From: Alphaproteobacteria bacterium
Lineage (GTDB): Bacteria > Pseudomonadota > Alphaproteobacteria > Sphingomonadales > Sphingomonadaceae
Direction of reading: 5' to 3'
NCBI GenBank assembly: GCA_030430365.1
Contig: JAUIFP010000026.1
Location: forward strand, 1-37,385
DNA length: 37,385 bases
The position numbers were made by a program, and so were the translations under genes. This document shows, piece by piece, positions 31,363-37,385 of the stretch (position 1 is its first letter; every line of letters starts with the position of its first letter). The notes under the pieces are model-generated. The model did no database searches. It had not been told where the DNA came from and saw nothing but the letters and a program-made list of their open reading frames with translations.

Positions 31363-32262
31363 ATGCATGTGAATGGACGCGATCTTGCGGGAATTCGGGC
31401 GATTTGCGTGCCTGCTGTTTTGGCGTTGGCGCTCGCGGCGGGTTCGGCAAATGCGCAAGCCGTGCTGTCGCAGCCCGATCCTGCGGTGGACGTCGCGGGA
31501 ACGGGGGCCGACGCGGAAGCGGAGCCTTTGTGCATAGAGCCGGGCGATGCTGCGGCCAGCCAGGCGCTCCAGCAGCCAGACCGAGAGGCGCCGGCCTATG
31601 TCATGCCCTCTACCGGCTTCGCATTCACCTTGCCGGGAGAGAGGGAGGAGCGGCTGGGCGCGCTTCCCGAATGCCCCCCGCCCGAGCCGGTACGGCCCGA
31701 TGCGCCGGATATTTTCGGCTTTTCTGCTGTGCCTATCGGGGCAGCTTTGCGCGGCGATTGGGATGCGGAAAGGGCGGTCGCGCTGGAGGGCGCGCAAGGG
31801 CAGTGGCGGGCGCTTCTGATCCAGGCGGGCATGCCTGCCGCGCGCGATCCGGTCGACCAGGTGAACCGCTGGGTCAACCGGCATCTGCGCTATGTCGATG
31901 ACCGTTACGGCGATCAGTGGTCCGACGCGGCGGACACGCTGAGCCGCGGCTATGGCGACTGTGAGGACTATGCGATCGCCAAGATGGCGCTGCTCTCTCA
32001 GCTCGGGATTCCGCGCGATTCCATGTTCCTGGTCCTGCTGAAGGAACGCACGCGCCCGGGCGATCACGCGGTGCTCGCGGTGCGGCAGGGCGGGCAGGTG
32101 CTGGTGCTCGACAACCGTACGGATATGGTGCGTCATTCGCGCGATGTTGAAGAGTATATCCCCACGCTCAGCTATTCCGGCCCTTTCGCCTGGACTTACG
32201 GCCTCCCTGCATCTGCCCGGCAGCGCAGCTGGGGCAGCCCTTTGACCGGCTCCGGCCACTGA
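31363..32262 (+). CDS. Transglutaminase-like cysteine protease (LapG-like, BTLCP)
   Basis: The 299-residue exported protein has a signal sequence (ending GSANAQA, about residue 30). Its catalytic domain belongs to the bacterial transglutaminase-like cysteine proteinase family (PF06035), with catalytic Cys200 in GYGDCEDYA, His235 in PGDHAVLAV and Asp250 in LVLDNRTD. The best known member, LapG, trims a biofilm adhesin in the periplasm under control of LapD. Neither a LapD-like GGDEF/EAL protein nor a large adhesin is nearby, so the target is unknown. GGGAAAAG supports ATG 31363. ATG 31333 would add ten residues before the signal peptide. Confidence 0.8.
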   Translation: MHVNGRDLAGIRAICVPAVLALALAAGSANAQAVLSQPDPAVDVAGTGADAEAEPLCIEPGDAAASQALQQPDREAPAYVMPSTGFAFTLPGEREERLGALPECPPPEPVRPDAPDIFGFSAVPIGAALRGDWDAERAVALEGAQGQWRALLIQAGMPAARDPVDQVNRWVNRHLRYVDDRYGDQWSDAADTLSRGYGDCEDYAIAKMALLSQLGIPRDSMFLVLLKERTRPGDHAVLAVRQGGQVLVLDNRTDMVRHSRDVEEYIPTLSYSGPFAWTYGLPASARQRSWGSPLTGSGH

Positions 32263-32328
32263 CCTGCGGTTTATCCGCGCGGAGGAGCCATCGGATATCT
32301 ACGGCATTTACCGGACAGGCCTAGTCCA

Positions 32329-32340
32329 TTAGTACACTAA
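32329..32340. promoter_or_regulatory. Short inverted repeat upstream of the GlcG-like gene
   Basis: TTAGT-AC-ACTAA is a 5-bp dyad located 31 bp before the start, next to GGAC-N7-GTCC (32313-32327). Such dyads can be operators, but no regulator gene adjoins. The rest of the 32263-32370 gap shows nothing definite. Confidence 0.25.
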
Positions 32341-32370
32341 GTACCTTTGATTTGTTGGAGCAGGGCCCGA

Positions 32371-32799
32371 ATGTACCGCCTCTCTCTCGCCCAGGCCAAT
32401 TCCATGATTGCCGGTGCCCTTTCCAAGGCAGCCGATGAAGGCCTCCGGCCGCTGACCGTGGTGGTGCATGATCCCGGCGGCAACCTGATTGCCTGTCAGC
32501 GTGCGGATGGTTCATCGCCGGTGGCAGTGAAGTTCGCCGGGGGAAAAGCTTGCGGTGCGCTGGCACTTGGTCAGTCGAGCCGCAAGATTGCGGAAATGTC
32601 GTCAGGCAGCCCGCACTTCATCCGTATGCTCGAAGGAATGGCTCCGGGCGGGGTGGTTCCTGTCGCAGGAGGCGTGATAGCCTGCGATGCGGACGGGACG
32701 ATCATCGGCGCGATCGGAGTGACCGGAGAGACGCCTGAAAATGACGAAGCCTGCGCATTGGCAGGGATCGCGGCCGCGGGCTTGCAGCCCAAGAATTGA
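32371..32799 (+). CDS. GlcG/HbpS-like protein (DUF336)
   Basis: The 142-residue protein is of the DUF336 family, recognised by the N-terminal LAQANSMIAGALSKAADEGLRPLTVVVHDPGGNLIACQRADGSSPVAVKFAGGKA pattern and the later GGVVPVAGGVIACDADGTIIGAIGVTG. Members include GlcG of the glycolate operon and HbpS, a haem-binding, redox-sensing protein. Most have no proven role. A GGAG lies about 11 nt before ATG 32371, with a small dyad further upstream. No glycolate or haem-uptake gene adjoins. It is convergent with the aminotransferase, with a hairpin between. Confidence 0.85.
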   Translation: MYRLSLAQANSMIAGALSKAADEGLRPLTVVVHDPGGNLIACQRADGSSPVAVKFAGGKACGALALGQSSRKIAEMSSGSPHFIRMLEGMAPGGVVPVAGGVIACDADGTIIGAIGVTGETPENDEACALAGIAAAGLQPKN

Positions 32800-32824
32800 G
32801 CGCCGGTAGTATGCCGGCAGGCTC
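32798..32824. terminator. Hairpin between convergent GlcG-like and aminotransferase genes
   Basis: GCCGG-TAGTATG-CCGGC (32802-32818) is extended by GAGC (32798-32801) with GCTC (32821-32824) across a 2-nt bulge. It starts within the TGA of the GlcG-like gene and ends 4 bp before the aminotransferase stop codon. Likely bidirectional terminator. Confidence 0.45.
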
Positions 32825-32827
32825 ATT

Positions 32828-33973
32828 TCAGAGCGATTGCCGGAACCGTGTCATGCGTTCGACTGCCTCGTCCAGCGTTGCATCCTGCTTGGCGAAGCAA
32901 AGGCGCAAATACCCTTTTTCCGGGTCATCGGCGTAGAACGCCGAGACGGGGATGGAAGCGACGCCCACTTCGCGGACCATGCGTTCGGCAATCATTTCAT
33001 CGTCGGCTGGAAAACCGGATGCAGCAAGATCGATGGTCACGAACCAGGTGCCGCTGGCGGGAAGAACGTGGAAGCCTGCTGATTTCAGACCGCTCACCAG
33101 CCTATCTTTCCCGCGAGCATAAAGCGCACGGTGCTTCTCATGCCATGCGTGCGGCAGCGAGAGGCCTTCGGTCACCGCCCATTGCAGCGGCGTGGCGGTG
33201 GTGAAGGTGAGGAACTGATGCTGATCGGCAATCGCGGCGGCGAGCGGCGGCGCGGCGACAGCCCAGCCGACCTTCCAGCCGGTAAGCGAGAATATCTTCC
33301 CGGCGGATCCGACCTTGATGGCGCGTTCGCGCAGGGAAGCGATGGCGAGCGGGGAGACATGCCGAGACCCATCCAGGATCATCCCTTCCCAGACTTCGTC
33401 GCATAGCAGGAAAAGTCCGTAATGCGTGCAAAGCTCGCCGAGCTTTTCGAGCACGTCGGGACCGATCAGAGTGCCGGTGGGATTGTTCGGCGTATTGAGA
33501 ATGATCAGCTTGGTGCGCTTGTCTATGGCCGCTTCCAGCTGGTCCATGGGGATCTGCCAATCCGGCGGCGTAAGGTTCACGGGCTTCACAGTTCCGCCGG
33601 CGCGTTCCACCAGCGGCTTATAGGCATCGTAAAACGGCTGCAGGACGATCGCCTCGTCACCCGGCTTGATGAAAGCGTAGATGCTGGCCGCCAACGCTTC
33701 TGTCGCGCCCGAAGTGACCACGATCTCGTCTGCTGTGACGCCCAGCTGCTGCTCCTGGGCGTAGAAATCGGCTATCGCGCTGCGCAGCTCGGCCAGACCG
33801 CGCATTGGCGGATATTGGTTCGATTTGCCGATCAGCGCTTCTCGTGCTGCTTCCAACAGCTCTGGCGAATGCTCCATATCCGGAAAACCTTGCCCCAGAT
33901 TGATCGCGCCAAGTTCGCGGGCAAGGCCGGACATATGGTCGAAAATGGTCGTCTCGGCTGGCATCTGGCTCAT
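32828..33973 (-). CDS. Class I PLP-dependent aminotransferase
   Basis: This fold-type I aminotransferase of about 381 residues resembles the YbdL (methionine aminotransferase) and N-succinyldiaminopimelate aminotransferase groups. Visible are the substrate-side TIFDHMSGLARELGAINLGQGFPD, QYPPMRGLAELR, the cofactor-binding VTSGATEALAASIYAF, LNTPNNPTGT, LCDEVWEGMI and the PLP lysine in SAGKIFSLTGWKVGW. Substrate within this group is not decidable by eye. The start is uncertain: 33973 (MSQMPAETTIF) matches relatives, while 33997 has only AGG directly upstream. It is divergent from the long gap leading to rsh. Confidence 0.85.
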   Translation of the reverse strand: MSQMPAETTIFDHMSGLARELGAINLGQGFPDMEHSPELLEAAREALIGKSNQYPPMRGLAELRSAIADFYAQEQQLGVTADEIVVTSGATEALAASIYAFIKPGDEAIVLQPFYDAYKPLVERAGGTVKPVNLTPPDWQIPMDQLEAAIDKRTKLIILNTPNNPTGTLIGPDVLEKLGELCTHYGLFLLCDEVWEGMILDGSRHVSPLAIASLRERAIKVGSAGKIFSLTGWKVGWAVAAPPLAAAIADQHQFLTFTTATPLQWAVTEGLSLPHAWHEKHRALYARGKDRLVSGLKSAGFHVLPASGTWFVTIDLAASGFPADDEMIAERMVREVGVASIPVSAFYADDPEKGYLRLCFAKQDATLDEAVERMTRFRQSL

Positions 33974-34117
33974 AGATAGCGGACCAATCCTTGGCATCCT
34001 CAGTTAGGTATTCGCAGTCCGGCGATATTCATCCGCCTCTCGCTACGTTCTCTCATGCTGCGGCGAGTGAAGGTCGGGCGCAAGCCAAACAGTCAAAAAA
34101 AGATCTGGGCAAGGCGA

Positions 34118-34278
34118 TGACGATCAACAGGCTCTGTTTGGCTGCGCTGGCAATTCTCCAGGTGGCAGTTGCCTCGGCAGTGTGCATTCGCGATCCTCAC
34201 AATCCAAAGCGGCACAAATGCTTCAGGGAAATCTTCTATCTGGACGATCGCACATCAGTTCGAACTCTGCACCGATAG
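34118..34278 (+). CDS. Possible small exported protein in the gap before rsh
   Basis: The 385-bp gap 33998-34382 holds one candidate ORF of 53 codons. It begins MTINRLCLAALAILQVAVASA, a signal-peptide-like stretch, then a short basic mature part with two cysteines (CIRDPHNPKRHKC). AAGG lies only 2-3 nt before the ATG, which is poor. I recognise no family and cannot exclude chance. Nothing else in this gap can be called with confidence, and no clear promoter for rsh was found. Confidence 0.25.
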
Positions 34279-34382
34279 ACACTGCGCCGCCGGCGTCTTT
34301 TGAGTTTGGGAGGCCAAAGGCTCTTTCGGCGCAGCTATTAACGCTTGCCCAAAGCGTTGCGAAACCTCACATCTTGTTGGCT

Positions 34383-36467
34383 ATGCTGCGCCAATATGAA
34401 CTTGTTGAAAGGGTCAAGGAATATGACCCGGACGCTGACGAGGCGCTGCTCAATCGTGCCTATGTCTACACCGTTCAGAAACATGGCGCTCAGAAGCGTG
34501 CGAGCGGGGATCCCTATTTCAGCCATCCGGTAGAAGTCGCGGGGTTGATGACCGATCTGAAGCTCGATCAGGAAACGATCGTCACGGCGCTGCTCCACGA
34601 TACGGTGGAAGACACGCTCGCCACGATCGACGATATCGAGAAGAATTTCGGAACCGATGTCGCGCGGCTGGTCGACGGGGTGACCAAGCTCTCCAAGATC
34701 GAACAAATGCCCGAGAATGAACGGGCGGCGGAAAATCTTCGCAAGTTCCTCCTCGCAATGAGCGAGGATTTACGGGTGCTGCTGGTCAAGCTTGCGGACC
34801 GGTTGCACAATATGCGCACGCTCCACTTCATTCGAAATCCCGACAAGCGTCACAGGATTGCGCGAGAGACGATGGATATTTTCGCCCCGCTCGCCGAACG
34901 GGTCGGGATGTATGAATATATGCGGGAGATGCAGCTTCTCGCATTCGAGCAGCTCGAGCCTGAAGCCTACGCCACGATCACTGGGCGGCTCGCACAGATC
35001 CGCAGTCAGGAAGGCGGACAGGTTGACGCGATCGCGCTGGCGATCAAGCAGGCGCTGGCGGAAGCCGGCCTGAAGGTCGAAGTCTCCGGTCGGGAAAAGC
35101 ACCCTTATTCGATCTGGAAAAAGATGGCCGAGCGCCATGTGAGCTTCGAACAGATCACCGACATCATGGCTTTTCGCGTGCTCACGGAAAGCCCGGCGGA
35201 CTGTTACCGCGCATTGGGTGTGCTCCACACGACGTGGCAATTCATTCCCGGGCGCTACAAGGATTACATCTCGACGCCCAAGTCGAACGGCTATCGCTCG
35301 CTTCATACTGCGCTGATCTATGAGAATTCGATGCGGATGGAGGTGCAGATCCGCACGCATGAGATGCACCGGCTGAACGAATTCGGTCTTGCTGCGCATT
35401 GGGCCTACAAACAGGGCGGTACGCGGCCCGATGGCCAGGTCGGCTGGCTGCGCGATCTGATCGAGATCGTCGACGCCAGCCACGATGCGGAAGAACTGCT
35501 CGAGCACACCAAGCTCGCCGTTTATCAGGACCGCATATTCGCCTTCACGCCCAAGGGCGCGCTGTTCCAGCTGCCCAAGGGCGCGACGCCGGTTGATTTT
35601 GCCTTCGCTGTGCATACCGATCTCGGCGCGCAGGCCGTAGGGGCGAAGATCAATGGCCGCCACATGCCCCTCAGAACCGAACTGCAGAATGGCGATGTGG
35701 TGGAGATCATCAAAGGTCCCCATTCCGAACCGCAGCTTTCCTGGCTTGGTTTCGTCGTTACGGGGAAGGCGCGCGCTTCCATTCGCCGGGCTGTGCGGGC
35801 GAAGGAACGCGCGGAAGTGGCCGAGATCGGTCGCAAGCTGTTCGAAGAGATTGCAGACCGATTGCCTGCCCGCATCGGCAAGAAAGCGATCAAGGCGGCG
35901 ATCGATCGGCTGGAGGTCGAGAGCGAAGAAGAGCTGATGCATGCGATCGGTTCGGCCAAGCTTAAAGACCGCGAGGTCATGGAAGCGCTCGTGCCAGGCA
36001 GCACCATTGATCTGCCCGAACCGGAAAAGCAGGATCGGTTGATCTCGATCCGCGGCCTCACGCCCGGTGCCGGCTTCAAGCTGGCCGAATGCTGCCATCC
36101 GGTCCCGGGCGATCGGATCGTTGGCTTGCGCCGCCCTGGGGAGGCTGTGGAGGTGCATACGATCGACTGCCTGGAACTGGCCAATGGCGTGGATGTCGAC
36201 TGGGTGGACCTCTCCTGGGGCGAAAGGTCGCATGGCGCGGTGGGCAGCGTGCGCGTGGTACTTTACAACAGACCAGGCACACTCGCGGAGGTTGCCGGGA
36301 TATTCGCCAAGAACCACGCCAATGTGATGAATCTGGAGCTGTCTCAGCGCGACGATCCATTTCACACCTATGAAGTGGATCTGGAGGTCCAGGATCTCGC
36401 GCACCTGACCCGGATCATCAGTGCGCTCAGGGCAAGCGATGCTTTGGCCGAGGCGCAGAGAATTTAG
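34383..36467 (+). CDS. rsh: Bifunctional (p)ppGpp synthetase/hydrolase (RelA/SpoT homologue)
   Basis: This 694-residue long RSH enzyme makes and degrades the alarmone (p)ppGpp of the stringent response. The N-terminal HD hydrolase domain has SHPVEVAG (His48) and LLHDTVEDT (His72/Asp73), so hydrolysis should be active. The synthetase domain holds DIMAFRVLTESPADCYRALGVLH and GRYKDYISTPKSNGYRSLHTALI, also intact (R-x-K-D form of bifunctional enzymes). A TGS domain (about 380-440), a Cys-containing helical/zinc-finger region (GFKLAECCHPVPGD) and an ACT domain (NRPGTLAEVAGIFAKNHANV) follow. ATG 34383 matches family N-termini (MLRQYELVERV), though no good ribosome-binding site precedes it. Many alphaproteobacteria carry one such enzyme. 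Confidence 0.95.
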   Translation: MLRQYELVERVKEYDPDADEALLNRAYVYTVQKHGAQKRASGDPYFSHPVEVAGLMTDLKLDQETIVTALLHDTVEDTLATIDDIEKNFGTDVARLVDGVTKLSKIEQMPENERAAENLRKFLLAMSEDLRVLLVKLADRLHNMRTLHFIRNPDKRHRIARETMDIFAPLAERVGMYEYMREMQLLAFEQLEPEAYATITGRLAQIRSQEGGQVDAIALAIKQALAEAGLKVEVSGREKHPYSIWKKMAERHVSFEQITDIMAFRVLTESPADCYRALGVLHTTWQFIPGRYKDYISTPKSNGYRSLHTALIYENSMRMEVQIRTHEMHRLNEFGLAAHWAYKQGGTRPDGQVGWLRDLIEIVDASHDAEELLEHTKLAVYQDRIFAFTPKGALFQLPKGATPVDFAFAVHTDLGAQAVGAKINGRHMPLRTELQNGDVVEIIKGPHSEPQLSWLGFVVTGKARASIRRAVRAKERAEVAEIGRKLFEEIADRLPARIGKKAIKAAIDRLEVESEEELMHAIGSAKLKDREVMEALVPGSTIDLPEPEKQDRLISIRGLTPGAGFKLAECCHPVPGDRIVGLRRPGEAVEVHTIDCLELANGVDVDWVDLSWGERSHGAVGSVRVVLYNRPGTLAEVAGIFAKNHANVMNLELSQRDDPFHTYEVDLEVQDLAHLTRIISALRASDALAEAQRI

Positions 36468-36479
36468 ATTCGGCTGCGT

Positions 36480-36800
36480 TCAGAGCAGATCCAGCTCGAC
36501 GCGAACCGGTTTTCCGTCCGCCAATCGTTCAGCCTTTCTGATCGCTGCCTTTACGGGCAGAAACCACTCATCCTCGCCGATGGGGAATACCGAGGTTGAC
36601 CATTCACATTCGCCGGTGCGCACCCTGACCTTCACGGAACCGAAGCCTCGCCGCTTGCCCAGTTCCAGCCGCCGCACCAATTCATGCGCAGCGATGCTCT
36701 CCGCTGCTTCCCCCGTGATCGCAAGATAGGTCATACTACCATGGTTGGCGCCGTGCCAAGTTTGCAGAGGCCCGGTGAAGCTCACCGTATCGGCGTTCAT
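36480..36800 (-). CDS. DUF1905 domain protein
   Basis: The 106-residue protein is a single DUF1905 beta-barrel: VSFTGPLQTW, SMTYLAITGEAAESIAAH, GFGSVKVRVRTGECEWSTSVFP, then EWFLPVKAAIRKAERLADGKPVRVELDLL. This small family has no established function and is often found alone or fused to other domains. Its start overlaps the stop of the upstream zincin gene (ATGA at 36797-36800), so the two are translationally coupled. The gene is convergent with rsh, with stops only 12 bp apart and no clear terminator. Confidence 0.85.
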   Translation of the reverse strand: MNADTVSFTGPLQTWHGANHGSMTYLAITGEAAESIAAHELVRRLELGKRRGFGSVKVRVRTGECEWSTSVFPIGEDEWFLPVKAAIRKAERLADGKPVRVELDLL

Positions 36801-37198
36801 CCGGCTTCTTCCAGCGCATGAATGTCCTCGTCCGATAGGCCGAAATGGTGTCCCACTTCGTGCACCAGGACATGGATGACCAGATGTTCCAGCGTTTCGT
36901 TGCCGCGCTCCGCCCATTCATCCAGGATCGGGCGGCGGAACAGGCGAATACGGTCCGGCATGGCTCCGGAATGGCCGATGCTCTTCTCGCCGACAGGCAG
37001 CCCCTCATACAGTCCGGAAAGCTCGAAGGGATCGCTGATGCCAAGCGCCGCCAGGGTTTCCTCGTCGGCGAAATCTTCGATCTTCAGCACGACGTCGCGA
37101 AGGTGCCGGGTGAACGGCTCGGGCAAGCGGACCATTGCGTCCCGCGCGATTGCATCGATCTCCTGGGCGCTTGGCGCCTGGCCGAAAGTCCGTGTCAT
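36797..37198 (-). CDS. Minimal zincin metallopeptidase family protein
   Basis: The 133-residue protein contains the zinc-binding HEVGHHFG motif (His113, Glu114, His117) followed by an acidic GLSDEDIHALEE. It matches the compact metallopeptidase (minimal zincin, DUF1025-type) family. Earlier segments VVLKIEDFADEETL, DPFELSGLYEGLPV and PDRIRLFRRPILDEW are typical. Substrate and physiological role are unknown. It overlaps and probably co-expresses with the DUF1905 gene. About 100 bp further is the tRNA-Ser gene on the other strand; the gap 37199-37299 holds no other feature I can identify. Confidence 0.85.
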   Translation of the reverse strand: MTRTFGQAPSAQEIDAIARDAMVRLPEPFTRHLRDVVLKIEDFADEETLAALGISDPFELSGLYEGLPVGEKSIGHSGAMPDRIRLFRRPILDEWAERGNETLEHLVIHVLVHEVGHHFGLSDEDIHALEEAG

Positions 37199-37299
37199 GA
37201 CGCTGGCTTAAGTTCCGAGGTTTATAGGCGCAAGCGTTCCTGCACGCTTGCCATGAAAGGTGCAGGCGGCTAGTGGGCTGCGCTCGCCAGCAGGCATGC

Positions 37300-37385
37300 G
37301 GAGCGGTGGCCGAGTGGTCGAAGGCGCACGCCTGGAAAGTGTGTATAGGGTAACCCCCTATCGAGGGTTCGAATCCCTCCCGCTC
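37300..37385 (+). tRNA. tRNA-Ser (anticodon GGA), 3' end cut by the window
   Basis: The class II tRNA cloverleaf is clear. The acceptor strand GGAGCGG (37300-37306) pairs with CCGCTC(C) at the window end. The D arm is GGCCGAGTGGTCGAAGGC, the anticodon loop CTGGAAA has GGA at 37334-37336, and a long variable arm follows (around TATAGGGTAACCCCCTATC). The T arm is GAGGGTTCGAATCCCTC. GGA reads UCC and UCU serine codons. The last pairing base, discriminator and CCA lie outside the window. Confidence 0.92.

Noticed and set aside
34182-34382. N-terminal extension of the Rsh protein from ATG 34182
   Set aside because: The extra 67 residues have no family similarity and low-quality composition; family proteins begin at MLRQYEL.
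34770-36404. 544-codon frame antisense to rsh
   Set aside because: rsh is unambiguous across all its domains; the antisense frame is a codon-bias effect.

Overview
The window is a GC-rich stretch of an alphaproteobacterial chromosome, most likely from the order Sphingomonadales (Erythrobacteraceae or Sphingomonadaceae). The indicators are DesB/LigAB-type gallate dioxygenases, an UrcA-family protein, a DUF3008-type small protein, an alphaproteobacterial SspB, a single bifunctional Rsh enzyme, the order hisB-hisH-hisA-orf-hisF-hisE-HIT and the order ybgC-tolQ-tolR-tolA-tolB-pal. I see no integrase, transposase, prophage module, CRISPR array or rRNA. The region reads as core chromosome with a few accessory genes. 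Functions are inferred from motifs and remembered families, not from database searches.

Layout. Positions 1-3600 hold two gallate-dioxygenase-type genes, the first truncated by the window edge. Between them, on the other strand, lies an ABC-F translation factor. A dyad resembling a LysR-type operator precedes the complete dioxygenase gene. Positions 3600-6730 carry a DUF985 cupin, a secreted M19 dipeptidase, two very small genes (one DUF3008, one single-pass membrane protein) behind a possible EcfG general-stress promoter, and dapD for lysine biosynthesis. Positions 6960-9505 encode a lipidated subtilisin-like autotransporter with a Pro/Thr/Ser repeat linker. Positions 9700-12650 hold a CmcJ/NvfI-type oxygenase, an UrcA protein, thioredoxin trxC and an SDR enzyme. 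Positions 12660-14350, on the minus strand, hold sspB, a small basic protein and gmk.

Positions 14478-18447 form a histidine operon (hisB, hisH, hisA, an unknown 120-residue gene, hisF, hisE and a HIT hydrolase). Positions 18556-22950 form the Tol-Pal envelope operon, whose genes overlap at start and stop codons. Next come a small exported protein, a J-domain protein with a Cys/His cluster, a lipoprotein alpha/beta hydrolase and a DASS-type transporter. On the minus strand, 26588-28737 is a TadG-TadE-TadE pseudopilin-like cluster without the rest of a Tad system. It is followed by infC, which appears to use an ATA start codon, and by pdeM. The right end carries hemF, a LapG-like protease, a GlcG/HbpS-like protein, a class I aminotransferase, rsh, a DUF1905 protein, a minimal zincin and an incomplete tRNA-Ser(GGA).

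Most genes are housekeeping. The least explained items are the unknown gene inside the his operon, the small stress-type gene pair, the zinc-cluster J-protein, the solitary Tad pseudopilins with TTAA boxes upstream, and the duplicated dioxygenases around an ABC-F gene. I found no convincing new multi-gene defence or mobile system.
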